From NCBI RefSeq assembly GCF_027270315.1, contig NZ_CP114413.1:8494001-8558000 (forward strand): 64,000 nt of DNA. The letters run 5' to 3'. The notes under the pieces are model-generated. The model did not search any database. It had not been told where the DNA came from and saw only the letters and a program-made list of their open reading frames with translations. The DNA comes from Streptomyces cinnabarinus. GTDB lineage: Bacteria; Actinomycetota; Actinomycetes; Streptomycetales; Streptomycetaceae. This document shows, piece after piece, positions 25,073 to 33,570 of this stretch. The translations under genes and the position numbers were made by a program. Each line of letters opens with the position of its first letter. Within the stretch, counting starts at the first letter, position 1.

Positions 25073-25984
25073 TTACGGGACCCGCGGTGCCTCCTGGCTG
25101 ACGGCCCCGAGGAGATGGGTGACCAGCGGGTTCTGGTCGTTCCCGCGCCAGGCGACGGCGACGCGCGTACGGGCGGCCCCGGGAGAGATCCTCCGGAAGG
25201 CGACGCCCTTGAGGCGAATACGCCGGATGCTCGCCGGAGCCAGGGAGACACCCAGCCCGGTCTCCACGAGCGCGCACACCGTCTGCCACTCCACCGCGTC
25301 CTGAACGACCCGCGGAACGAACCCCGCCGCCGCGCACAGGCCGAGGATCCGGTCGTACAGCCCCGGACCCACCTCCCGGGGGAGCAGCACGAACGGGGAG
25401 TCGGACAAATCCGTGAGCTGTACGGTCCGTTGCCCGGTCAGGGGGTGCGCGCTGGGCAGTACGGCCACGTAGGGCTCGCTGAGCACCGTCCGGAAGTCGA
25501 GGTCCGGGTTCTCGGCCTCGGAGGGCTCGCGCAGGAGGCCGATGTCGATGCTCCGGTCGTGCAGCGCGGCGATCTGTGGGGCCGTGGTCATCTCCCGGAT
25601 GTCCAGCCGCACGCCGGGAAACCGCTGCCGGAAGTCCCGCAGCAGACTGGGCAGCACGGTCAGGGCCAGCGAGGCGGCGAAGCCGATCCGCAGTCGGCCG
25701 GAACTGCCGCCGCCGACGGCGCGTGCGGCGGCCAGCCCGTCGGCGAGGTCACCGAGGGCCCGGCGGGCGGCGGGAAGCAGCTCACGCCCGACGGGGGTGA
25801 GGGCGACCCGCCCGGGGCCCCGGCTGAACAGCGAGTGCCCGACCTTGTCCTCCAGTCGGCGAATCTGCTGGCTCAGTGGCGGCTGGGCGATACCGAGGCG
25901 CGCGGCGGCGTGACCGAAGTGGAGTTCCTCGGCGAGCACGACGAAGGCGTGGAGTTGGGGGAGGGGAAGCTCGGGTCGTTCCAT
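25073..25984 (-). CDS. LysR-family transcriptional regulator
   Basis: 303 residues. The winged helix LHAFVVLAEELHFGHAAARLGIAQPPLSQQIRRLEDKVG is a classical LysR HTH, followed by the periplasmic-binding-like effector domain (GRLRIGFAASLALTVLP, VDIGLLREP-type motif, DSPFVLLPREVGPGLYD). It is divergent from the RidA gene, with 72 bp between the starts, so it is the likely regulator of ridA. Effector unknown. Confidence 0.9.
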   Translation of the reverse strand: MERPELPLPQLHAFVVLAEELHFGHAAARLGIAQPPLSQQIRRLEDKVGHSLFSRGPGRVALTPVGRELLPAARRALGDLADGLAAARAVGGGSSGRLRIGFAASLALTVLPSLLRDFRQRFPGVRLDIREMTTAPQIAALHDRSIDIGLLREPSEAENPDLDFRTVLSEPYVAVLPSAHPLTGQRTVQLTDLSDSPFVLLPREVGPGLYDRILGLCAAAGFVPRVVQDAVEWQTVCALVETGLGVSLAPASIRRIRLKGVAFRRISPGAARTRVAVAWRGNDQNPLVTHLLGAVSQEAPRVP

Positions 25985-26029
25985 ACGCGTAGTGATATCA
26001 GGGCATGGCTGAGCTCGTATTAGACGTAT
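25983..26029. promoter_or_regulatory. LysR-RidA divergent control region
   Basis: The 72-bp gap has an ATACG (25983-25987) and two CGTAT copies in direct repeat with 4 bp between (26016-26020, 26025-26029), which are the reverse complement of the first. A GATATC lies between. These could be LysR contacts, but the repeats are short. Confidence 0.3.
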
Positions 26030-26056
26030 CTGCGCTGGTCACCTAGCGTTCGGCGC

Positions 26057-26470
26057 ATGACAGAGCGACGCGCGATCCTCAGCGGCTCGACGTTCGAGGA
26101 GCAGATCGGCTACGCCCGAGCTGTGGTGGACGGCGCCTGGGTGCATGTGTCCGGCACGACCGGCTTCGACTACGCCACCATGACGATCTCCGACGATGTG
26201 GTGGAGCAGGCGGAGCAGTGCCTGCGCAACATCGAGGCCGCGCTGGCCGAGGCGGAGTGCACCTTCGCGGATGTGGTGCGGGTGCGCTACCTCCTGCCCG
26301 ACCGGGAGGACTTCGAGCCCTGCTGGCCGGTGCTGCGCCGTTGCTTCGGGGAGGTCCGACCGGCGGCGACGATGATGATGTGCGGACTGGCCGACCCCCG
26401 GATGAAGATCGAGATCGAGGTCTACGCGCGACGGGCGGGCGGCAGTTCCGGCCCGGCGGGTGGTGTATAG
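26057..26470 (+). CDS. RidA family (YjgF/YER057c/UK114) protein
   Basis: 137 residues. The start FEEQIGYARAVVDGAWVHVSGTTGFDYATMTISDDVVEQAEQCLRNI and the end RPAATMMMCGLADPRMKIEIEVYARR are typical of RidA trimers, which hydrolyse reactive enamine/imine intermediates from PLP enzymes. The usual catalytic arginine is probably in the RPAATM segment. It is divergent from a LysR gene that probably controls it. The 3' end lies just before the leader of the caspase gene. Confidence 0.85.
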   Translation: MTERRAILSGSTFEEQIGYARAVVDGAWVHVSGTTGFDYATMTISDDVVEQAEQCLRNIEAALAEAECTFADVVRVRYLLPDREDFEPCWPVLRRCFGEVRPAATMMMCGLADPRMKIEIEVYARRAGGSSGPAGGV

Positions 26471-26684
26471 TCGATCTTGAGTTAGCCGCCGCAACACCCG
26501 GTGGCTGGTTATGCGTTGGTGGTCCAAGGAAAGACGTCCCGCTTCCTGCGGGGAGATGCAGGTGCAAGGCCTGCCCGGCGCTCGAATCCGTGGCCCGTCC
26601 CGAACTTCGGGGCGGGCCATGTGTGTTGCTGTGCGCGGTCTTACGCTGGTCGTCTGCAGACTCAGTGCGCGGCGGGGGTGTCGG
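26466..26684 (+). promoter_or_regulatory. Leader region of the EAD-caspase gene
   Basis: A -10-like TATAGT lies at 26466-26471 at the very end of ridA; no clear -35 was found. The 214 nt up to the GTG start contain the stacked hairpins listed separately. Although an open frame runs through from 26511, the hairpins and poor codons make an early start unlikely. Confidence 0.4.
26538..26619 (+). ncRNA. Candidate structured RNA in the caspase-gene leader
   Basis: Three adjacent hairpins can be drawn. The first is CCCGC-TTCCT-GCGGG (26538-26552). The second is GCAGG-TGCAAGG-CCTGC (26558-26574), a 5-bp stem with a 7-nt loop like a tRNA T arm. The third is the strong hairpin TGGCCCG(T)CCCGAA to TTCGGG(G)CGGGCCA (26591-26619), which could end or attenuate transcription. 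No known RNA family is recognised with confidence, and it does not form a tRNA. Confidence 0.4.
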
Positions 26685-28148
26685 GTGAGAGAACGCAGTC
26701 CACAAGGGGCCCGCCGTGAGTTGTTGGCAGAGATGGTGGGTGTCCTGCAGGATTCCGCGACGGTCCGGACCACGGCCGGTCGGGAAGTGTGGCGGGACCT
26801 GCTCTCCTACGAACTAGGCGTCTTCGTTGAGCCGTTCGACGCTGGCCCGGTGCGGGTATGGCTGATCCGCGTGGTCCGCCAGTGTGCGGAGATAAACGGT
26901 GGCTTGCACTGTATGGCGCGGTCGCTGGAATACGTGGAGCAGCAGTCGAGGGCGGTCAACGCGCTGTGGCCGCTCGTGAACGAGTGGCAAGCCATCGACT
27001 TCTTCGGTGGCGTCGAACTCGCGCCGCTGCGACCTGCGCTGATGTCCCTTACGTCCGACTTGCTGCCCATGGCGGAGCGCGCAAATGCGTCCAGGACACG
27101 GGAACTGCCCCCGTGGTGCGGTACGGGGTGGGATGTCTTCCTCTTGCTGACCGGATACAACACCCCGGCCGGTCAACTCCCACCCAGCCTGGCCTTCCTG
27201 GACTTGGTCCGCGAGCGGCTGGCGCGAGAGGGGCGGCCGAAGGACGCCGACATGATGATCCGCTGGCAGCACCGCGCACGCGCATCGCTGGGCATGCAGA
27301 CCCCTGCGGACCGCGCCGCAAGCCCTGTCTCAACCCCCGCACCGCCGCCTCCCTCCAGGGAGGCGACCGGAGGACCCGAGCCTTCCACCTGCTGGACCGT
27401 CGGCGGAGCTGTGCTCGTCGGTGTCGGCGCCTATGAGCACCTTCCCGACGTCCCCGCGATCCACAACAATCTCGCTGACCTGCAACGTCTCCTCGTATCG
27501 GAGGAGTTCGGCATCCCGCCAGAGAACTGCCGGGTGCTGGCGGACCCGAGGGACCCCAGACGGATCCACGCCGCCATCGAGGAGGTGATGGAGGAGGTGG
27601 ACCCGGCGTCCGGCGCGTTTCTCTTCTACTACGCCGGGCACGGCCGGGCGCATCCGTCCCACGGCAGGCTGCTGCTGTCGATGGCGGACTCGCGCGAGCA
27701 CCAGACGTACTCGTACTGGAGCTTCGACAGCCTGCGCGATCAGATCGCCGACTTCGGCCTGTCCACCCGGCTGGTGATTCTGGACAGTTGCTACAGCGGC
27801 TCCGCCCTTGACCTTCTGTCCGGACCGGCCGACGCCTCATCGGCCGCCATTCGCGGCACCTACGTCATGGCGTCATCGGGCGCCACAGAGCCCTCCACGG
27901 CCCCCGACGGGGAGCGGTACACCGACTTCACCGGTCAGATCCTCGCCGCGCTGCGGTCGGGGATCCCGGGCGCGGGGCCCGTCGTCGATGCCGACGCGCT
28001 CTTCGAGACGGTGCGGGCACAGTGCCTGGCCAACGGGCTGCCGGTGCCCGCCCGGCAGATCCGCAACGAAGGGTCGCGGATCCCCTTGATGCGCAACAGG
28101 GCGTATCAGGTCATCACTTCGAGCCCGACCACTACTTCCAGGCAGTAG
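26685..28148 (+). CDS. EAD-caspase effector protein
   Basis: 487 residues from GTG 26685, with a weak GGCGGGGG upstream. Residues ~1-210 carry LEYVEQQSRAVNALWPLVNEWQAIDFF, LPPWCGTGWDVFLL and LPPSLAFLDLVRERL, the same pattern seen in the VMAP protein at 1550-4573; this is an effector-associated domain (EAD). After a proline-rich linker, residues ~241-400 are a caspase-like C14 peptidase. The catalytic pair is His319 in FYYAGHGR and Cys369 in VILDSCYSGS. Such caspases are toxic effectors in predicted NTP-dependent conflict systems. The following EACC1-like gene is 9 nt downstream. Activation through the VMAP/MoxR proteins 22 kb away is inferred. Confidence 0.85.
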   Translation: MRERSPQGARRELLAEMVGVLQDSATVRTTAGREVWRDLLSYELGVFVEPFDAGPVRVWLIRVVRQCAEINGGLHCMARSLEYVEQQSRAVNALWPLVNEWQAIDFFGGVELAPLRPALMSLTSDLLPMAERANASRTRELPPWCGTGWDVFLLLTGYNTPAGQLPPSLAFLDLVRERLAREGRPKDADMMIRWQHRARASLGMQTPADRAASPVSTPAPPPPSREATGGPEPSTCWTVGGAVLVGVGAYEHLPDVPAIHNNLADLQRLLVSEEFGIPPENCRVLADPRDPRRIHAAIEEVMEEVDPASGAFLFYYAGHGRAHPSHGRLLLSMADSREHQTYSYWSFDSLRDQIADFGLSTRLVILDSCYSGSALDLLSGPADASSAAIRGTYVMASSGATEPSTAPDGERYTDFTGQILAALRSGIPGAGPVVDADALFETVRAQCLANGLPVPARQIRNEGSRIPLMRNRAYQVITSSPTTTSRQ

Positions 28149-28157
28149 GAGGGCCAC

Positions 28158-28547
28158 TTGGCCAACACCGTGCTTTTGACGGACCCCAGTGGAGGCAAAG
28201 TCCCGGACGCGTTACGGGCGTTCCTCGTGCGCGACCCGCTCATGCCGGCCGTCGGCAGGGTCAGGTGGCAGCCCTCGGCCGGCGCGAGGCCCGGCGAACT
28301 GGGCACGGCCATGGACGTGCTCACCCTCGTCGTCACCGGCCTGCTGGCCCTCCCTTCGGCCATCGACGTGGTGCGCAAGTGGTGCTCGTCGCCCGGACAG
28401 ACCGGCTCCTCCGTCGTGCTGACGGTCGGCGAAGTGACCGTCACGGTCACCGCGGCCAGCACTCCCGAGGAGATCGCGGCGATGGCCGCCGCGCTGACCT
28501 CGGCACTGCGAGCGGATGGGGACGGTACGACGGACGGAACCCAGTAG
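28158..28547 (+). CDS. EACC1-like effector-associated small protein
   Basis: 129 residues. The layout fits the effector-associated constant component 1 family: an N-terminal beta/alpha part (LRAFLVRDPLMPAVGRVRWQPS, GELGTAMDVLTLVVTGLLALPSAIDVVRKW) and a C-terminal strand pair (SVVLTVGEVTVTVTAASTPEEIAAM). The middle is hydrophobic and could touch a membrane or form a core helix. It is directly downstream of the EAD-caspase gene in one operon, where EACC1 proteins are known to sit beside effectors. The biochemical role is not established. Confidence 0.75.
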   Translation: MANTVLLTDPSGGKVPDALRAFLVRDPLMPAVGRVRWQPSAGARPGELGTAMDVLTLVVTGLLALPSAIDVVRKWCSSPGQTGSSVVLTVGEVTVTVTAASTPEEIAAMAAALTSALRADGDGTTDGTQ

Positions 28548-28551
28548 ACGC

Positions 28552-28926
28552 CTACGCGTGGATCCAGCGTCCCAGAGCCTCGACCGTGTCCTCAGGGGAC
28601 GTGTTGAAGCACAGTCGGATCCCGGGCGCCGCCTCGGTCAGGACGTTGATGAGGCGCTCGAACAGCAGCGTGTGCTCCGGCAGCATCCGGACGCCACCAC
28701 CGATCATCGCCAAGCCGAACGTCTGCTCCTTGAGCCGCTCCCGGACCTGTGCCTCGGCGTGGTCCGGTGAGCTGTCGATCAGGCAGGGAACCGTGTCGAA
28801 CCCGGCCTCGCGCAAGGCCGCGTGCGCGGCCTCGATCCGGGCTGTGAGCGCCGCCTCGGTGAAGTCCTCCGGCAGTCGGCTGTAGTCGAGTGCGCTCGGA
28901 TGCAGCCCGATGGACAGCACCTTCAT
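28552..28926 (-). CDS. Conserved hypothetical protein
   Basis: 124 residues. The sequence MKVLSIGLHPSALDYSRLP, FDTVPCLIDSSPDHAEAQV, FGLAMIGGGVRMLPEHTLLFERLINVL and IRLCFNTSPEDTVEALGRW resembles a small alpha/beta protein found in many bacteria, with no assigned function. The GGGVR and CFNTSPEDT turns could be a phosphate or nucleotide site, which is a guess. Convergent with the EACC1 gene (4 nt gap). Confidence 0.65.
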   Translation of the reverse strand: MKVLSIGLHPSALDYSRLPEDFTEAALTARIEAAHAALREAGFDTVPCLIDSSPDHAEAQVRERLKEQTFGLAMIGGGVRMLPEHTLLFERLINVLTEAAPGIRLCFNTSPEDTVEALGRWIHA

Positions 28927-29041
28927 GTCGCCCGGCAGCGACGGCCTTGAGCTGGTCGATCGCTCCATTGAACGGTTCCCCCTCGGATCGCGGCACGGTG
29001 ATCTTCCCGGTGTATCACGGAAGTTGGGCGAGGGCGGGCTT

Positions 29042-29058
29042 GTTGACGCTTCGTCAAC
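29042..29058. promoter_or_regulatory. Palindrome upstream of the GntR gene
   Basis: GTTGACG-CTT-CGTCAAC is a perfect 7-bp dyad, 51 bp before the GntR start and in the divergent gap to the hypothetical gene at 28552. FadR-type GntR proteins bind short dyads, so autoregulation is plausible. Confidence 0.45.
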
Positions 29059-29109
29059 GCAGTGGTTGAGTGGCTGAGTCACTGGACCACTGAGTTGCCG
29101 GGAGTCGGT

Positions 29110-29823
29110 ATGGGCGTACTGCCGCGGGAGAGCACGGTCGACGTACTGGAGAAGCGGCTGCGGGAGGACATCCTGGCCGGGCTGCATCCCGCCGGGAGCT
29201 ATCTGCCTCCCGAGCGGGAACTGGCCGACGAGTTCGGGGTCAACCGCACCACGCTCAAGCACGCGTTCGGCAGGCTCGTGCACTCGGGGTTGCTGGAGAC
29301 CAAGCACGGTGTGGGGACCCGCGTCCGGGACTTCCTCCGCCTCGGCGGGGCCGATCTGCTGCCGATGCTCGTGGGGCACAGCCCGGACTGGATCGGGGAG
29401 ATATTCGAGGTTCGGCGCACTGTCGGCGAGTTGATCGCCGAGCGCGCCGCCGCTCGCGCCACCGCGGCCCAGGTCGCCGAACTGCGGCGGCTGGTGGCGG
29501 CGATCGCGGACGCGGAGGGCGGGGAAGCGGCGCAGCTGGCGGATGCCGAGGTGCACCGGGCGCTGGCCCGCGCGACCGGCAACCGCGTGTACGTGCTGCT
29601 GACCAACACCCTGTTCAACGCCTATCTGCCCGTGCGTGCGGCGCTGGTGGGGCCCTTCGTCGATGCGCGGGCCGCCCATGACCGACTGGCACCGGTGGTG
29701 GAAGCCGTGGCCGCGCACGCCGAGCCCGCGGCCCGCGCGGCCGCCGGTGCCTACCTGGCGGCGACGGAACGCATCATGCTCGACGATTTGGCACAATCCC
29801 GTCGGCGCCGGGACCGTGTCTGA
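29110..29823 (+). CDS. GntR-family regulator (FadR subfamily)
   Basis: 237 residues from ATG 29110. The winged helix VDVLEKRLREDILAGLHPAGSYLPPERELADEFGVNRTTLKHAFGRL is followed by an FCD domain (ARATAAQVAELRRLVAAIADAEGG, ADAEVHRALARATGNRVYVLL). FCD regulators often bind short organic acids or acyl-CoA. The stop shares a base with the ATG of the next gene (TGATG), forming an operon with the hypothetical protein and the GMC oxidase. Confidence 0.88.
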   Translation: MGVLPRESTVDVLEKRLREDILAGLHPAGSYLPPERELADEFGVNRTTLKHAFGRLVHSGLLETKHGVGTRVRDFLRLGGADLLPMLVGHSPDWIGEIFEVRRTVGELIAERAAARATAAQVAELRRLVAAIADAEGGEAAQLADAEVHRALARATGNRVYVLLTNTLFNAYLPVRAALVGPFVDARAAHDRLAPVVEAVAAHAEPAARAAAGAYLAATERIMLDDLAQSRRRRDRV

Positions 29824-31211
29824 TGCCCGCCCGGGGAACGACGTTCAAGGAGACGATGCTGGGCCGGGTGCGCCTGGCCGACGAGGACCGGGACCGTCCG
29901 GTGCGACTGGACCTCGTGGCCCGGACGGAATCTGTGCTGCTGCCCCACCGCACCACGCAGGCGCAGGTGACCGGGCGGGTCCGTATCGCGGGCCGGGCCG
30001 ATGACCCGGAAGCCGTGGGCGAGTTGGAGATCTCGCCGCTCGCCCGCCGAAGGATCCGCTATCGCGTGACCTTCACCCTGGAAGGCCGTTGCCTGGTGCT
30101 GGACGGCTGGAAATCCGTCTCGCCCGCACGGCCGCTCACCTCGATGACCGTACTGCCGTTCACCCTGTACGAGGACGGCGAGCGGGTGGGCGAGGGACGA
30201 CTGCGCTTCCCGCTCGCCACCGGTCTGGTCCCCTTCCTGACGAGCTTCCGCTTCCCGCGCACGGCCGAAGGCGCTGGGGATCTCGCGCCGCGCTGGGACG
30301 GGAAGCCGGGCCGGACCGAGGTCTGGTACACGACCCTGACCGATCCGGCGACCGGCACCGGGGTGTGGTTGCACCACGAAGTCGTCGCACCCACTGACGG
30401 GTCCGGCGCCTACACCCACGGCTGGGTCGCCGTGTTCCCCAAGGACGGCCCCGCCGAGCACGTCCGCTTCGGCCCCCTGCCGTGGACGGGGCAGGAGAAG
30501 GTCTACGGCGCAGAAGACATCCTCGTCCGGCCTGGCCGACTGGCAGGCGCGGCAGGCCCGTTCACCTGGGAGCTCGCCGAGACCCCGCAAGGCCCGCCGC
30601 TCCACACCTTCCCGCGCTGGTCATGGCGCCGCCCCTGGCTCCCGGCCAGCCAGATGCTGCCCGCCGCGCGCAGCCGCTACGACGGCACGGTCCGCCACGG
30701 CACGGGCGAACTGCGGCTGGAGAAGGCGGTCGGCGCGAGTGCCCGGATCTACGGCCACGGCAACGCACGGCGCTGGGCATGGCTGCACGCGGACCTGGGC
30801 GGCGGTGATGTACTGGAGGTCATCGCGGCGGTGTCCATGCGCCCGGGCCTGGACCGGCTGCCTCCGCTGGTGTTCTTGCGCCTGTTGCACAACGGGCGTA
30901 CCTGGCCGCGCCGTTCGGAGCGCTCGGCCGTGGGCTGGGCGGGGTTCGGCCGGTTCCGGGCGGAGCTGGGGCTGCCCGAGTGGCGGGTGGCCGGACGCGT
31001 GGGCAGGCGCCGGATCCGGGTGGCGGTGACACAGCCGCCCGAGCGGACGCTGGCCCTGGACTACACCGACCCCGACGGATCCGCCGCGGTGTGCCGCAAC
31101 AGCGAGACCGCGGACGCGGTGGTGACCGTGGAGCGCTGGTGGGGCAGGTGGCGGCAGGAGGCCGTATGGCGGCTGTCTGGCACGGCCCATGCGGAAGTCG
31201 GTGACCGATGA
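29823..31211 (+). CDS. Hypothetical protein paired with a GMC oxidoreductase
   Basis: 462 residues. No catalytic motif is known to me. The sequence has many alternating hydrophobic strands (RIRYRVTFTLEGRCLVLDGW, GVWLHHEVVAPTDGSGAYTHGWVAVFP, NARRWAWLHADLGGGDVLEVIAAVS), like a two-domain beta-barrel; a lipocalin/hydratase-like (CrtC/AttH type) fold is possible but weakly supported. It is fused by a 4-nt overlap to the GMC gene and follows the GntR gene directly, so it likely acts on the same lipid or sterol. Confidence 0.55.
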   Translation: MPARGTTFKETMLGRVRLADEDRDRPVRLDLVARTESVLLPHRTTQAQVTGRVRIAGRADDPEAVGELEISPLARRRIRYRVTFTLEGRCLVLDGWKSVSPARPLTSMTVLPFTLYEDGERVGEGRLRFPLATGLVPFLTSFRFPRTAEGAGDLAPRWDGKPGRTEVWYTTLTDPATGTGVWLHHEVVAPTDGSGAYTHGWVAVFPKDGPAEHVRFGPLPWTGQEKVYGAEDILVRPGRLAGAAGPFTWELAETPQGPPLHTFPRWSWRRPWLPASQMLPAARSRYDGTVRHGTGELRLEKAVGASARIYGHGNARRWAWLHADLGGGDVLEVIAAVSMRPGLDRLPPLVFLRLLHNGRTWPRRSERSAVGWAGFGRFRAELGLPEWRVAGRVGRRRIRVAVTQPPERTLALDYTDPDGSAAVCRNSETADAVVTVERWWGRWRQEAVWRLSGTAHAEVGDR

Positions 31212-33064
31212 GCCCGACTCCCGCCTCCGCCGTCGCGGCCCTTGCGGCAGCGCTGCTCGCGGACGACGCCACGGCCGCGTGGACGGCGGCGGTCCCGCGG
31301 CGCCTTGAGACGCTGCTCGATGCGTTGCCCGCTCACGCCCGTGCCGGGATACGCGGTGCGGCCTGGGCGATCGACGCCTACGCCGTGGCCCGGACCGGTG
31401 CCCGCCTGGCTACGCTGGGCGGTCCGGAGCGAGAGCGCGTGCTGTCGCAACTCGCTTCCCACCGGGCTCTGTTGCCGCTCCTGGACGCCGTCAAGGTGCC
31501 GGTGCTGCTGGCGGCCGGGACCGAACGGGCGCTGCACCGGACCCCGGCGCCGTCGACGCCCGCCCCGATCGATCCACCGCTGGACCTGACCCCCGCCCTC
31601 GACTGGCCGACACGGTCGACTGCCGATGCCGTAGTCGTCGGTTCGGGCGCGGGCGGTGCCATGGCCGCGCGGACACTGGCCCGCGCCGGGATGCGAGTGG
31701 TGGTGCTGGAGGAGGGGGAGCATCACTCGACCGCGTCCTTCGGACGGCGGGCACCGCTGGACCGCTTCACCGATCTCTATCGCGACGGGGGCGCGACGAT
31801 CGCCCTTGGCAATCCGCCGTTGGTGCTGCCGGTGGGCCGGGCGGTCGGCGGTACGACGGTCGTGAACTCCGGTACCTGCTACCGCACTCCGGCCCATGTC
31901 GTGGCGCGCTGGCTGAGCCGGTACGGCTTCACCGCCGCCGAGGGTTTCGACGCGTGCCTGGACGAGGTGGAACGCACCTTGCGTGTCGCGCGTCAGCCGC
32001 TGGACGTGATCGGGACCAACGGACGGCTCGCCCTGGCCGGTGCGAAGGAACTCGGCTGGACGGCCGGGCCGCTGCGCCGGAACGCGCCCGGCTGCAAGGG
32101 CTCGTGCCAGTGTGTGGTCGGCTGTCCCACGGGCGCCAAGCAGAGTGTGCAGCTCTCCGTTCTGCCCGACGCCTGCGCGTCCGGGGCCCGGATCGTGACG
32201 GGTGCTCGGGTCCGGCGGATCCTGACCGACCCCGACCGGCCCGGTGGCCCACGCGCTGCGGGCGTGGTCGTCAGCCGCCCGGACGGCAGTGAGTTGGAGA
32301 TCCTCAGCCCGGTGGTGGTGGTCGCGGCCGGCGCCCTCCAGACCCCGCAGTTGCTACGCCGCTCGGGTCTGGGCAGGCACCCGGGTCTGGGCCGCAACCT
32401 GAGTGTGCACCCAGCCGTGAGCGTGGCGGGCCGCTTCAGTGATCCGGTGGTCGACGGTACGGCCGTGTTGCAGAGCGTCGGTGTGGAGCAACTGCACAGC
32501 GACGGCATCCTGATCGAGGCCACCGCGGCACCTCCGGGCATGACGTCCTTCGTGCTCCCGGGAGTTGGCCGGCCCCTGCGCCGGAAACTGGACTCCACCG
32601 AGCACCTGGCCACCCTCGGCGCCATGATCGCCGACCAGCCCTCGGGCCGGGTCCTGGGCAGTGAGCGCACACTCCTGCGCTACGACCTGTCCCCGCGAGA
32701 CGCGGCCCGCCTCCTGAGAGCCCAACAGGCCATGGGTGAGCTGCTGTTCGCCGCGGGAGCCGAGGAAGTCCTGACCGGCGTCCCCCAGGCGCCATGCGCA
32801 CGTACCCCGAACGAGCTGAAGGCTGTGCTGAGCGAGGTGACGGCACGTCAACTCCACGTGTCCGCCTTCCACCCCACCGGCACGGCCGCGGCCGGGTCGG
32901 ATCCCGGGCGCTCACCCACCGACCCCGACGGCCGTCTGCGCGGCGTCCACGGTGTCCTGATCACCGACGGCTCGGTGCTGCCGAGCTGCCCGGAGGTGAA
33001 CCCCCAGCTGAGCATCATGGCGGCGGCCCTGGCCCTTGCCGAACGCCACGTGACGGAGGTGTGA
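31208..33064 (+). CDS. GMC-family FAD oxidoreductase (cholesterol-oxidase/long-chain-alcohol-oxidase type)
   Basis: 618 residues. The Rossmann FAD motif VVVGSGAGGAMAARTLARAG is near residue 141; NPPLVLPVGRAVGGTTVVNSGTCYRTP is the GMC signature; CKGSCQCVVGCPTGAKQS is the cysteine-rich loop common in this group; the end is FHPTGTAAAG and DGSVLPSCPEVNPQLSIMAAALALAE, with the catalytic His in HPTGT. It probably oxidises a long-chain or steroid alcohol. Part of the GntR-hypothetical-GMC operon. Confidence 0.88.
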   Translation: MSPTPASAVAALAAALLADDATAAWTAAVPRRLETLLDALPAHARAGIRGAAWAIDAYAVARTGARLATLGGPERERVLSQLASHRALLPLLDAVKVPVLLAAGTERALHRTPAPSTPAPIDPPLDLTPALDWPTRSTADAVVVGSGAGGAMAARTLARAGMRVVVLEEGEHHSTASFGRRAPLDRFTDLYRDGGATIALGNPPLVLPVGRAVGGTTVVNSGTCYRTPAHVVARWLSRYGFTAAEGFDACLDEVERTLRVARQPLDVIGTNGRLALAGAKELGWTAGPLRRNAPGCKGSCQCVVGCPTGAKQSVQLSVLPDACASGARIVTGARVRRILTDPDRPGGPRAAGVVVSRPDGSELEILSPVVVVAAGALQTPQLLRRSGLGRHPGLGRNLSVHPAVSVAGRFSDPVVDGTAVLQSVGVEQLHSDGILIEATAAPPGMTSFVLPGVGRPLRRKLDSTEHLATLGAMIADQPSGRVLGSERTLLRYDLSPRDAARLLRAQQAMGELLFAAGAEEVLTGVPQAPCARTPNELKAVLSEVTARQLHVSAFHPTGTAAAGSDPGRSPTDPDGRLRGVHGVLITDGSVLPSCPEVNPQLSIMAAALALAERHVTEV

Positions 33065-33155
33065 GGCGGCGCGGCCGGGTGTCCGGGGCTGTTGTCAGTG
33101 GTGTGGTCCAGAATGCGGCGCAGCATGATCAACACCGGGCCCGTGGGGGGAATCG

Positions 33156-33560
33156 GTGTCCGTCCTCAGCCGGAAAGGCGCGCCGATGCCGCACCAGCCC
33201 TTGTCTTACGAGCCGGGCACAACCGCTGAGGCGCGCACGCCCCGCCCGCGAAGGGCCATGACCCCCCTCGCGGCGCCCGCGGCCGACGTCCTGCACATCG
33301 TGTCCGACCCACGCACCCCCGTCTTCGTCACCGCCATGGCGGGCGGACGGCTGCGCTACGGCTACTGGCGTGCGGCCGGGCCGGGTGGGGGCGTCGGCGG
33401 CTGCCATGTCGCCCTGCCGACGGAGGTGTGCGAGGCGCTGCGCTCGGCGGGGCGGATCACGCTGGGGGCGCCGGTGAGCGATCCCGGGAAGACGACGTAC
33501 CGGGTCAGTGCCGTGTGTGCGGGGGCGGAAGCGGGGCGGGGGAGGGCTCGGGCCGCATAG
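33156..33560 (+). CDS. Hypothetical protein
   Basis: 134 residues from GTG 33156 with GGGGGG 5 nt upstream; the ATG at 33186 is an alternative. It contains APAADVLHIVSDPRTPVFVTAMAGGRLRYGYWRAAG and ends in a basic tail. No family recognised. It lies between the GMC gene and the ArsR-controlled genes. Confidence 0.45.
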   Translation: MSVLSRKGAPMPHQPLSYEPGTTAEARTPRPRRAMTPLAAPAADVLHIVSDPRTPVFVTAMAGGRLRYGYWRAAGPGGGVGGCHVALPTEVCEALRSAGRITLGAPVSDPGKTTYRVSAVCAGAEAGRGRARAA

Positions 33561-33570
33561 ATCAGGAGGC

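Noticed and set aside
26521..26590. tRNA-like segment (T-arm-like hairpin, CTCGAATCC)
   Set aside because: No acceptor stem, D arm or anticodon arm with 7-nt loop can be built around it; kept only as a structured RNA candidate.
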